DNA from: a virus
IMG/VR virus record: IMGVR_UViG_3300044825_003855
Location: 1-20,666 of that record
Direction: 5' to 3' (one strand)
DNA length: 20,666 nt
In this document: positions 13,501 through 18,644 of the stretch, one piece after another
Position numbering within the stretch: the stretch's first letter is position 1
Layout of the letters: every line of letters begins with the position of its first letter
The notes under the pieces: generated by a model
The model's database searches: none
What the model was told of the DNA's origin: nothing
What the model saw: only the letters and a program-made list of their open reading frames with translations
Program-made: the position numbers and the translations under genes

Positions 13501-16500
13501 TAAGTATAAGCATATTATCAAACAATGGGTCTTTAGCCATAGTATCAAACGAGTCAATCTTACTAAGTATGCCATTTTTTATAGATTCAGCTCTTTCTTT
13601 GGACGTTATAGGCTCAGATGAGGAATTATTCGATTTTTCTCTGTATTCTTCAAATAGTTTAATTGCCGCAAAAACTTTTTTATCAATAAAATCAGCAGGA
13701 TTTTCTTTAAAAGATTCAACAAAAGGCATAGCAGCACGTACTGCACCACGTACTAATGGGCTTTTTTCTTTTAAAGATTTTAATTTAAATTTAACAAAAG
13801 GCGTAGCAGCACGTACTAATGGGTTTTTAAGTATATCACCAAATGGGTTTTCAGCCGTAGTATCAAACATCTCACTAAACAAATTAAACTTACTAAGCAT
13901 GCTATTTGTTATAGATTCAGAGGAAATTATACGCTGAGATAACAAATCATTCAATTTTTCTCTGTATTTTTCAAATACTTTATTTGCCGCAAAAACTTGT
14001 TTATCAATAAAATCATCTGACAAACTATCAATAGAGTTTACCGATTTATTAATTTGATCTTGGTCGTCAATTTTTTCTTTTATAGCAGGATTTTCTTTAA
14101 AAGATTTATCAGCCATAGTATCAAACGAGTCAATCTTACTAGGCATGCTATTTGTTATAGATTCAGAGGAAATTATAGGCTCAGATGAGGAATTATTCGA
14201 TTTTTCTCTGTATTTTTCAAATAGTTTATTTACCGCAAAAACTTTTTTATCAATAAAATCATCTGACAAACTATTAATAGAGTTTACCGATAATACTGAT
14301 GCAATAGCTTGTTGAACTTTATCTTTATTACTAATTAATCCAATGACTAATCCAGCAATAATTGCAGCACCAATACCAATAAATACTTTAGATGGAGATT
14401 TAATACCTAATACGTTTTTAATACTTTCGACTAGAAAAGAAAATCCTTTAACAATTAAATTACTTTTTGATTTAAAGTTTATAAAACTATTAAAAAAGCT
14501 TTCAACTAAATTTGACCCTATTTTTAGAAAAGTTTTTGGTATTTCCTGAATTTGTTTTGGAATTAAATTAAATATATTTCCAATACTAAACTGTTGTTCT
14601 TTTGTATTCTTGTAATTTAATTTTTGCGATTTTAAATTATTTCTTTTATTAGATTTATCCCCGTACATGTAATCAAGAAAGTCTGGATGTGTAAAAACAG
14701 TTTCTTCGTTTATTGGCTTGTTTTCCTTTTCTAACTGTTTATAGATTTTGGAGTAAAGTCTTTTTAACTCTCTTTCTTTTTTAAGCGGTACTTGTCTTTG
14801 CTGTATATAACTTTGCCCTCCAATTATATCGTGTAAGCTATCACTTACTTTTATTCCACCACTAGGATTAATGCTTACCAAACCAGACGTTCTTCTTTTA
14901 AATTCTTTGTCAGACATTGCACTAAGATTAGACTTCGTGACATTAACGTGCCTGCCATCGCTATCCAATAATACCTCTTTCCTAGCGATAGCTTCTGCCT
15001 CTATTTGTTTTCTGGTTTTACCTAGATTTGTATGCCTTGTGTACCCGCCCAAGTCATCTTTTTGGAGATTTAATGATTTTGCAATAGCAGGAAATTTATC
15101 TAATAAAGAGATTAATTTAGAATTTATACTAGCAGGCAATGGAATAGTGACACCTTCTGGAAAACTCTTTTTTTGTTTTGACTTTGCACCTGCCCAATCA
15201 TAGACATCTACTGCATTTATTCCAGTTTTTGTTTTAACTACACCAAAACCCCCAAGAGTTAGCTGTAGAGATCTGAGATCTTTCAAAAGTAGATCAAACT
15301 GAGGTTTTTTACTTGAATTGGCAAACTTAGATTCACTGTTAAACGCACCTAAGTAACTATAGCCAGACTGTTGCTTACCTTTGTCAGCTAAGAAAACACT
15401 AACAGCATCTATTATGGGAGACAAAGAGTTTCTATTATTAAATTTGATTACATCTGCATTCCCTCTGTAAAATTTACCAAGATGGGACATTGGGATATTC
15501 TCCTGTACAGAAGTAGGCTTTTTGCCTAAAATTGGCAATACTGTTGACAACGTTTTGCTAATTGTAATTAAAAAACTACCTATATTTTGAGATAATTCAC
15601 TAGAGTCTTTTGAATCTTCTCTTGAATTTTTAAAAATTTGTTTTACATTAGTTGCATAAGCTTTATTCTTGTCATCAACAGCGTTTTCTATTAAATCATC
15701 AAAAGATTCCGCACTTTTTTCTGTTGTATTTTCAATAGTAGATACTACTTGATTTGCAGCTTTTTTGATATTATCTTTGTTTGCAATTAAACCAATAGCT
15801 AATCCCGCTGTTATTGCAGCACCAATAGCAATAAATACTTTAGATGGAGATTGAATCTCAAGTTCTTTTTTGAAAGAATTTATTATTTCTTTTGCTTTTT
15901 CTGTACTAACTTCTCCAAAATTTATTTTAGAAATACCTTGATTAAATCCTTGAAGTATTTGCTCATCAACCTCAGGCTCTTTTCCATGTATGTAATCAAG
16001 AACCTGTGAAGTAGAATATTGTGGATTATTTTGTGCTTCAAATTGTTTTATTATCTCATTTTCAAATTTTCTTTTAGATGTAGCCAATTCTGATTTAAGC
16101 GTTTTACTTCCAGAAGTTAAAGAAGATTTAGCTGTTCCAATTTGTCGTATATCTTCCGAAACCGCTCCTTTTTGCTTAGCAAGTTCTTGTAATCTTTTAA
16201 TTTCTTCTATAAGTTCTTGTTTTTTTGATTCAAAAAATTTATAGGCTTTTATAACGTCTTCATACTTTCCAAGTTCTGTTTGTCTATGGATCTCAAATTT
16301 AGTTAATTTTACAAATCCTTGATTTGACTTTTTAATTTCTTGCGCACGAGATTTTATTTCTTCAAGACTGTTTTCTGATGTAATGTTTATGTCATTTTCG
16401 TTTACAGCTTGATTTGATTGTAAATTTACTAAACCAGAAAAAGGATCTGGTAAAGCATCTTTTATTTGTAAAGATGCTTTCTTTTCAGCTTCTTCTTGCA

Positions 16501-18256
16501 AATTTGATTGTGTTACATCATTGCTGGCTTGACTTAATTGTGGAACTTTACTACTACTCAAAGGAATTAAAGATGTCAACGATTTATTTATTTCTTCAAC
16601 TCTAGAAGAAAAATTTTCCATCGCTGATATTGTGCGTCGAAGTATTTGACTTAAATCTTCAATTAATTGAATTATTCTATTTGCACGGACAGATAAAGCA
16701 TTGTCTGCATCACTTGCAGTTTGACCTATTTGTGAATCTGTGCTACTTGCAACTTGACCTGTTTGTAAATCTGCGCTATTTACGGGTTGATTTAATGCTT
16801 GCGAGTTTATTCTATTTATGTTATTTATTAATTCAATTATTTCCTGATTTAATTGTTTAATTGTTTGATCATTATTTTTAAATGTGGCACTTAAATCACT
16901 AATACTTTTTTGAAAATCTTCAATAGACGTACTTGATTTATTTAAAGCATTGTCAAAATTATCGAAAGACGCTGTGTTTTGTTGTGTGTTTGTAATTCCT
17001 AAAGCATTGGTTATTTTTGCAGATGCAGCATTACTTAATGCGTTTGCACCTGATGACAAAACATTTGTGTACAACTTTTTAAAAGTTAAGCCTAAAATAG
17101 TCTGTAAAGCATGTTGATTTTGTGCGGTTTGCGGAATATGCAAATTTGATTTTTGAGTTTGTGGAGTTGCCTGTGGAGTTGCCTGTGGAGTTGCTTGTGG
17201 AGTTGCTTGTGGAGTTGCTTGTGGAGTTGCTTGTGGAGTTGCTTGTGGAGGTTTTTTACCAAAAATACCTGTGATAAAATTTCCTGTACTTTGTCCGTAT
17301 TTTTTAAAATCTATATTAGCGTTAACTTTAATAGCACTGCTAAGCCCAGATGCAAAATCTCCGGCTATTTGATTAGTAATACCTTCAAAAAAACCAATAG
17401 CTAAACTTTTTATTGGAGTAGCAACTGCTTTTAAAAACTGATTTTCTTTCTTTTCAGCTTGTTCTGGCTGTTTTATATTAGATATTTTATCAACCAAAGT
17501 AGTATTACTAGATTGCTTAAACCCTTGAGTTACAGCTTCAGATATTATCTTAATAATATCTTTCTCTGACTTTTTAAAACCACCAACTAAACTTCTTTCA
17601 ATAGTTCTTGCAAAAAGTTTTTGAATAGCTACTTCAGCAGAATCTCGTGGTCGTCCTACTGGATTTTTAACTTCACCATAATTTTTTCTCTCTTCTTCAG
17701 GTTTACGAGGCCTCCCCGGCTTTCTCTTTTCTATATTTTCTTCTATGCTTTGTTCTTCTTTTGCTTTAATCGCAGCTCTTTTGCTTCTTAACTCTTTTGT
17801 TCCCGCTGCTTCGTCAATATCGCGAGAATATACATTTATGGGATTATTTTTATAATAATTTTTAAGCTCGTTTAATTCTTGTTTTTTCTGTTTCAATAAA
17901 TTGTTTAATTCATCATCTTTTGTGCGGACGACGATTGGATTTTGCTTGTAATATCCTACAACTTCTTTTAAATGTTTTTGTTTTCTTTCTAAGTGTTTAT
18001 TTAATTTAGTTAAACTTTCATCATTAACAGTAACCGAGATTTTATTTTTATCTGAAAAAATATTTTTTAAGTCTTTAGCTGCTAATTGAGCATCTTTCCT
18101 GGCATCTTGAGTATTAATTAAAAGTTTAGTTTTTCCTGAAAAAATATCTTCTATTTGGTTAACAACTTTTTCTGCATCTTGTTTAGCAATTGCTAATGAC
18201 TTGTCAAAAGCTGTTTTATCTAATGATAACTCAACAATTAATTTACCTAAGTTCAT
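1589..18256 (-). CDS. Giant phage tail tape measure protein (5555 aa)
   Basis: This is the scaffold that sets tail length and lies inside the tail tube. The N-terminus (MNLGKLIVELSLDKTAFDKS) is typical of tape measure proteins. Two AT-hooks sit at about 177-186 and 198-206, and a PQAT repeat linker at about 337-366. SPSK-plus-hydrophobic modules occur at about 800, 1286 and 2123. Residues about 2910-3090 hold the classic tape measure domain (SxxDANSxFLxxNQMLSKGKxSxEELRxQLGExxP). Hydrophobic segments follow at about 3125-3195 and 3505-3530, with long coiled coils from about 3600 to 4350 and 4700 to 5200. The C-terminus has a hydrophobic Gly-rich block (GGLLGGLFSAIGGLFGGGG), a TPGERVLTVEQ motif and GGIV/GGVV repeats, as in other tape measures. 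The frame is intact for 16.7 kb. The start has no strong Shine-Dalgarno. Confidence 0.95.
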   Translation of the reverse strand: MNLGKLIVELSLDKTAFDKSLAIAKQDAEKVVNQIEDIFSGKTKLLINTQDARKDAQLAAKDLKNIFSDKNKISVTVNDESLTKLNKHLERKQKHLKEVVGYYKQNPIVVRTKDDELNNLLKQKKQELNELKNYYKNNPINVYSRDIDEAAGTKELRSKRAAIKAKEEQSIEENIEKRKPGRPRKPEEERKNYGEVKNPVGRPRDSAEVAIQKLFARTIERSLVGGFKKSEKDIIKIISEAVTQGFKQSSNTTLVDKISNIKQPEQAEKKENQFLKAVATPIKSLAIGFFEGITNQIAGDFASGLSSAIKVNANIDFKKYGQSTGNFITGIFGKKPPQATPQATPQATPQATPQATPQATPQATPQTQKSNLHIPQTAQNQHALQTILGLTFKKLYTNVLSSGANALSNAASAKITNALGITNTQQNTASFDNFDNALNKSSTSIEDFQKSISDLSATFKNNDQTIKQLNQEIIELINNINRINSQALNQPVNSADLQTGQVASSTDSQIGQTASDADNALSVRANRIIQLIEDLSQILRRTISAMENFSSRVEEINKSLTSLIPLSSSKVPQLSQASNDVTQSNLQEEAEKKASLQIKDALPDPFSGLVNLQSNQAVNENDINITSENSLEEIKSRAQEIKKSNQGFVKLTKFEIHRQTELGKYEDVIKAYKFFESKKQELIEEIKRLQELAKQKGAVSEDIRQIGTAKSSLTSGSKTLKSELATSKRKFENEIIKQFEAQNNPQYSTSQVLDYIHGKEPEVDEQILQGFNQGISKINFGEVSTEKAKEIINSFKKELEIQSPSKVFIAIGAAITAGLAIGLIANKDNIKKAANQVVSTIENTTEKSAESFDDLIENAVDDKNKAYATNVKQIFKNSREDSKDSSELSQNIGSFLITISKTLSTVLPILGKKPTSVQENIPMSHLGKFYRGNADVIKFNNRNSLSPIIDAVSVFLADKGKQQSGYSYLGAFNSESKFANSSKKPQFDLLLKDLRSLQLTLGGFGVVKTKTGINAVDVYDWAGAKSKQKKSFPEGVTIPLPASINSKLISLLDKFPAIAKSLNLQKDDLGGYTRHTNLGKTRKQIEAEAIARKEVLLDSDGRHVNVTKSNLSAMSDKEFKRRTSGLVSINPSGGIKVSDSLHDIIGGQSYIQQRQVPLKKERELKRLYSKIYKQLEKENKPINEETVFTHPDFLDYMYGDKSNKRNNLKSQKLNYKNTKEQQFSIGNIFNLIPKQIQEIPKTFLKIGSNLVESFFNSFINFKSKSNLIVKGFSFLVESIKNVLGIKSPSKVFIGIGAAIIAGLVIGLISNKDKVQQAIASVLSVNSINSLSDDFIDKKVFAVNKLFEKYREKSNNSSSEPIISSESITNSMPSKIDSFDTMADKSFKENPAIKEKIDDQDQINKSVNSIDSLSDDFIDKQVFAANKVFEKYREKLNDLLSQRIISSESITNSMLSKFNLFSEMFDTTAENPFGDILKNPLVRAATPFVKFKLKSLKEKSPLVRGAVRAAMPFVESFKENPADFIDKKVFAAIKLFEEYREKSNNSSSEPITSKERAESIKNGILSKIDSFDTMAKDPLFDNMLILKNPVIRAAMPFVKSKLKSFKENSPLVRAAMPFVESFKENPAGSIDTLVFAAIKLFEENRIFEKLNNSSSQPIMSKEKLAAESPLFDTILKNPVIRAAMPFVKSFKKNPVIKEKIDDQDQINDLMEIFQNIPNNKFIKSFKENYKEGKFSSAEDAAKEMDLMLDFMIEEIDSVLNIYSKRVNAKINNPEFNYTDEEIDTAISQIEDIKNIKTSEIPDVKNLAFSKFESENPSKNFIELVNSSNDFIELVNSSNDFIDKQILAASKVLEKSQGKISALFDNRDIPDHTYWDEDEYEKGDKLKTRFSSKVNMLNDESLQTFRKDYKEGKFSSTEDAIKELDSILNNAFKEIDSVLELWTEKLHNMSSRITENEGFKDYKSKLENYKDLIAKERKDISMLNSEIPNIEDSVVEEYNSNNYKDLITKERKDISMLNPEIPNIKDLVVEEFNSNNYKDLIAEERKDISMLNPEIPNIENPVSKEYNSNKINNLPIKTFQENFFRIGLNLVKSFFDGFIDFKSKSNLIVKGFSFLIESIKNVLGIKSPSKIMRSIGLNFGNSFGDAAIAALAFSGKKISEEYKKIVDTLLKDPSVSKAEKQRLKASRNRMDQDLKNFAKDYRENKFADDKEARQELNRIRSRNIQSMTNMGRSSTNATVQEALGKNFSRTIIGANREANIEFKGLMNRRPKTPQLKYEDLFSVIRNSRKNISTLVLASYKISEEYKKSIDAILADPTISKRDKLDHKRRRNQIDNLLQDFAKDFNEGKLTEEQTLTQITNIYKQARKGAKEQGIKYANIKNITKDASKTVNKGREPLLKQIFDSIISSFSETSQQGSFSIAGFLRKAVGKTVQNLVEKNFMGTGRLPLGAFSNLGLFKTSSTLFGLVNGQKGIMDILPFLAPMLPGIIGSQASKIGKFFQKSFENNNLFQEDGFIRKMIHSVSGIDLGRRSIGQKNLLTKIISEIPQQFMISQMFSKIPFLKNMLPFIGKIPAIGPILSGKLVGGLGNAAATLYSDRLPALGENEARDSIGTVIRDQIRENISSVGIKGTQIEGTQQVQKGAKELAEQVLKTFFDSITIKNPKNSNLLRGIYEKNSKIFGEIRDLLIKTIIGAGANSGLFSSKGLGRRVVNIANAYASGNVDQAIDLTTRTAGTLMRTSGIKNIAAVLGIRINPAQIKMAMTALLLGISAFHKAFTAEGMNIGQALIKGFQETIGKWKDVGADIKREVDKAIGTENPAQIFNNIIDRMKRGVVVPRAIFKDFWQAVGFQFRRDALQAINPDDKEDFQTNIMSFVVSLGSVFAPIGTFLTAIGPMMAPLTPIFDAIGNAVSALHQRVELLIQSMLKIQSLQTRFNFLGGKAGSGQAEFQYATNMAKQYNTPIMTSLESYSQLAVAAQGTKLEGEGVKKLHEGITASIAALSISQEDANSIFLAYNQMLSKGKISMEELRQQLGEKFPPAMRIFAESVGVSTAQLSQMSATGALMSEEVMPKVADKLLSEYGEMAKGTNNFVTSFNKLQNVGAEINIKLTNIFGGLFTGITNILAGAADLINKSLENIIKIIGSFIVGAAAVILAGTVTILSIAPVKTFIISLGNGIIASLAAFVGTLSPFFLGIFADIADDWLGAQNSVMENMSKGTYNFVVMIITQLDRLKASFNGLGNLFNGNMFKGDGKGFFDVVIGGNKKPEKNALENILGFFFKPIKPGMVELGALILMFEQLLKLLKIIGGPLLGSIFKRFAELGILMGSFIKGASLKGAGGRSLFATTFDKFQDVFKEADNFENNKTAPTTAPTGVTRAGGTSAGATFGQEMRRMYDASPIKPLIDRTGAAFLSFKTSAAELWTKLQTNPLKTIGDGLKTVLGGIKSSIVLSATNAWTNFTTSLQAFKTSVMSTGFIKAIQLVFHPDAAIAGQARGAWGSVLSNIISGIGKGLKALSVLAIEAALALGLMFLARSDFSNPVQESINKMALAINASLTSIGESFKKMDKAVENSGNTIDKVATGVRNLSDSLPSKGLELDIAFVFGAKSQGYKFDDAIKNVNRALAENSKEGLNHLEGIFYDLTKNFGKTPDDIDHRHFLRLNFNPIGRLAEDVQYVAGAKKPQKRIADYLEKNDKLKKALVRDTDFRMTEAATQTILNLKSLDDNIVSYEKEIQTHGLTPERKQSTAQSLQQNNEKINKIDKEIDELTAKKIALVDQNTYDSQEKAKKIDKDINIKLKERSKLSKENDKIIKNFDDMIEQGKKIQEEAKDYPREIRDIFIEKGKKIQKIGEEAKKIFLSLIPVKPLELIYAETKKALRKVEIGYEKYLSEIQISASVRESSLYDAAFKGINQTPYSLNNITKGDIDFASSEGKIYEIEDKIFGLDLVLNNKIKALRGMSGIPESELTTEQAKEYQDLQKQVRDDTAALAQNKAELARSRYDYRQKIKELNQQIADYNFNLFKQLKDIEIEIKKARIQLELNSYKSKINTALKGISENEFTKFVGTISEFIDEISNGLNAAIDYQQRVISDKERIRSLQVQEQNLLEQLPSGQVFVQKVNTVRDNLKKEYNSANDDLQKVFDKAGDSVKKVVSELSKTNLAIENQVQVQIKANKQFIETQRTVNDINKTMVGVGSTFQGIQQNVSQTTIDLQTQVELLKQIENRNPKKRSSSNVQDDSRIGYRENNDSGINYGPGALVAAVPNVISDMGGFLPNLTNTQIALRTTKHSERKFPLIQKNFPLVPYSTKDIQSVEKQFYERFVNLLGYKSQPLPSNVQKIIMDLIEKSTIDELINFLNDPKYNHKNFPNSKAHSQELKRFDDINDVRARDQRRNDKNSWGNLRELGKSELDPVIEILKLEPDRALQDKQIEQALNYLKIKPDDNGWNRSTTKPTSQQTTNKPTSQQTTNKPTSQQTTNKPTSQQTTNKPTSQQTTNKPTSQQTTNKPTSQQITQNSTNPPERKFPLIQKNFPLVPYSTKDIQSVEKQFYQRFVNLLGYKSQPLPSNVQKIIMSLLERSTINELIDFLNNPKYNHKDFPDYPVHSSELKRFEDRNKVEARNTTREQINNPVKILNGIRTFNRLRKITDLSNVLGIIEPRPDYALQNKQVEEALKYLGIKTEQKPRSASKPITNQTPITTKKILPGPENQASKIPKTIPFIRRNGQPIKVTNPENSVPNLDKPKPNTQVRQLINQSTKIQEQTAAAILKNAMDLADNNRAANQRSMSLDKQFPLTTPQSDSLSEVQNLISKYAGDPKSNASNTAISSIRELETLERKLTTSIDSDKLSLERLPDTTQNSIEQLKKFADQLKGYPLYKQQILDMIILIQQDAEDTKKAITARLRTTQNALKMFLDKKNQIQQQIKTEETVNTQIGENDFNINELAIQISQYESQISLLRQQLNLTWDGKNDLLRIDLERKMADLNAQKKYYENIKKLLERRKLPMADSTRLTEEGYNKEKAEFDNILQKEKQANEDDFKSNTTISEKITNVRQNEDNKLLKEQINNNAYQISVINIESEITALREKLIKSNIPQEEKNKYDASLDVLKQNRIAELDLTREQEKRNFARSIELLKIQNYRNLGGNEFVANAQERKIKIEEKRDDYAKQIQSIDHDSSLDAATKEIRKKEAKEKLDAEIKEIENSAKSIVNSIKDLVRNSLINDLSSGFTDVIMGVQKLDDVLNNLAQNILSGLINMAIKMLLQSLVGEGGLLGGLFSAIGGLFGGGGKKASTAFTGGEVTSTGVVPNYAGGGIIQSINQAVLKEKSANGGIKPVLAVLTPGERVLTVEQNKRFEDAGLHRVIDYNVLLEERRFNRTSNYMKGNGNSEIGNYADGGIIEKIKTYSDGGVVSSNALIEERQFNRTNNYMKGNGSSEIRNYADGGIVEKIRTYSSGGVVSPEEKQFHADGGIVEKIRTYSSGGVVSPEEKQFHRIMNYSSGGVVNAGVAPTINTENTSNSNVVNIPINIESNGNNASSNGLDASQLRSAVQSAVLNEIQRQQRQGGTIPKR
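1830..1983 (-). repeat. 78-bp tandem duplication in tape measure C-terminus
   Basis: Bases 1830-1905 and 1908-1983 are identical over 76 bp at an offset of 78, giving two copies of a 26-residue unit containing ADGGIVEKIRTYSSGGVV. A diverged longer relative lies at about 2068-2190 and matches 1924-2046. The unit is in frame, so only protein length changes. Confidence 0.9.
4245..5415 (-). repeat. Duplicated ~150-residue domain in tape measure
   Basis: Two copies of a domain beginning ERKFPLIQKNFPLVPYSTKD lie at about 4245-4725 and 4940-5415. The stretch 4571-4725 matches 5261-5415 at an offset of exactly 690 bp, with only about two mismatches seen, while the rest of each copy has diverged. Conservation is therefore uneven, which suggests gene conversion or strong selection on the first ~52 residues of each copy. 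The 27-bp tandem array sits between the copies. Confidence 0.9.
4751..4930 (-). repeat. 27-bp tandem array encoding NKPTSQQTT
   Basis: Seven copies of a 27-bp unit start at 4751, 4778, 4805, 4832, 4859, 4886 and 4913, with only single-base differences. On the coding strand they give the nine-residue polar unit NKPTSQQTT, likely a flexible or extended linker between the two duplicated domains. Copy number could vary by slippage without breaking the frame. Confidence 0.95.
9000..9520 (-). other. Canonical tape measure domain within giant protein
   Basis: Approximate residues 2913-3086 carry the motif series found in the tape measure N-terminal domain of many siphophages and myophages: FxYATNMAKQY, then DANSIFLAYNQMLSKGKISM, EELRQQLGEKFPPAMRIFAE, a GVSTAQLSQM segment and EEVMPKVADKL. 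In most phages this domain lies near the protein start; here nearly 2900 residues precede it. It is the best single proof of the gene's identity. Confidence 0.9.
11871..14546 (-). repeat. Repeat-dense expansion zone with duplicated SPSK module
   Basis: Bases about 11871-12030 and 14385-14546 are two copies (offset 2514) of a module encoding FKSKSNLIVKGFSFL followed by ESIKNVLGIKSPSK. A third, shorter SPSKVF relative is near 15817-15860. Between the copies are a 102-bp unit repeated three times (about 12061-12362, 34 residues, motif KERKDISMLN), a 30-bp unit at about 12737-12800 (NSSNDFIELV), and many imperfect copies of RAAMPFVKS/ESFKENP and of a DDFIDKxVFAxxKxFEKYRE unit at about 13150-14290. 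All remain in frame. Confidence 0.9.
17160..17249 (-). repeat. 12-bp tandem array encoding PQAT
   Basis: Seven full copies and one partial copy of the 12-bp unit TGTGGAGTTGCY read as PQAT repeats at about residues 337-366 of the tape measure protein. Copies are nearly identical, differing at one pyrimidine. It separates the AT-hook-containing N-terminal region from the rest of the protein. Confidence 0.95.
17639..17728 (-). other. Two AT-hook motifs in tape measure N-terminus
   Basis: The segment encodes KRKPGRPRKP (about residues 177-186) and NPVGRPRDS (198-206). The GRPRKP core is the classic AT-hook, which binds the minor groove of AT-rich DNA. The second copy has the GRPR core but weaker basic flanks. 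Such motifs are not a usual feature of tape measure proteins as far as I know. Confidence 0.75.
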
Positions 18257-18430
18257 ATAATCAAAAAAATAAATTATATATATAAAGTTGCCAAAAAAAC
18301 TAAATTTAATCTAATAGTCTAAAACAAGTTAAGGAGTTATCGCTCCAACCAACAAAACAAAAATGGCATTTTTAGTTAATCTTGCGTAGTTTTAAAGTAT
18401 TGTGCTGCTCAAAAAACTAGTTATGTTTTT

Positions 18431-18455
18431 TTAATCAGTATTATACATTGATTAA
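18431..18455. repeat. Near-palindrome, possible operator
   Basis: TTAATCA (18431-18437) and TGATTAA (18449-18455) are perfect 7-bp inverted arms. Inside them GTAT and ATAC (438-441 and 443-446) continue the dyad with a 2-nt offset. It lies 52 bp upstream of the first rightward promoter and could be a protein-binding site; no matching regulator is identified. Confidence 0.4.
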
Positions 18456-18506
18456 TTAACTCAATATTTCCAATCTGCTGTGCTGCTACAAAGCTTAGTT
18501 GCATTA

Positions 18507-18536
18507 TTGACAAGCAATTAAAATATTTTTTATAAT
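18507..18536 (+). promoter_or_regulatory. Sigma70 promoter P1 for AT-hook gene
   Basis: A perfect -35 TTGACA (18507-18512), an 18-bp spacer and a perfect -10 TATAAT (18531-18536) face the AT-hook gene. Predicted transcription starts near 18543, leaving about 100 nt of leader. Confidence 0.65.
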
Positions 18537-18590
18537 TAAACTTGTAATTATACACATATTATAACAAATTTACTGATTGTCAAATAAAAC

Positions 18591-18619
18591 TTGACAGTTC
18601 ATAAAAAACAATTTACAAT
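18591..18619 (+). promoter_or_regulatory. Sigma70 promoter P2 for AT-hook gene
   Basis: TTGACA (18591-18596), a 17-bp spacer and TACAAT (18614-18619) form a near-consensus promoter, with transcription expected near 18626, about 19 nt before the ATG at 18645. The -35 hexamer is the right arm of an inverted repeat TGTCAA (18578-18583)/TTGACA, a possible repressor site. This promoter explains why the in-frame TTG at 18591 is not the start codon. Confidence 0.7.
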
Positions 18620-18644
18620 AAAAAACAACACTAATACTAAGAAC

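Larger units (their letters stand above)
18257..18644. promoter_or_regulatory. Divergent intergenic regulatory region
   Basis: This 388-bp AT-rich gap separates the leftward tape measure gene from the rightward AT-hook gene. It holds two rightward promoters (listed separately), a near-palindrome at 18431-18455 and an imperfect direct repeat starting TGTGCTGCT at 18401 and 18479. A small hairpin GGAG/CTCC lies at 18333-18346, in the leader of the tape measure transcript. I see no convincing consensus promoter close to the tape measure start. A TTGACA facing left at 18583-18578 has only a poorly placed -10. No gene or tRNA is visible. Confidence 0.6.

Noticed and set aside
13569-13937. Plus-strand 122-codon frame in the repeat zone
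   Set aside because: It is antisense to repeats in the tape measure gene, with no ribosome site and no independent support.
18257-18360. Consensus promoter just upstream of the tape measure gene on the minus strand
   Set aside because: TATAAT-like matches are easy to find in this AT-rich stretch, but none has an acceptable -35 at 16-18 bp, so I list no specific site.
18591-18644. TTG start at 18591 extending the AT-hook protein by 18 residues
   Set aside because: The TTG is the first triplet of a consensus -35 box with a matching -10 at 18614-18619; transcription would start after it. ATG 18645 fits better.
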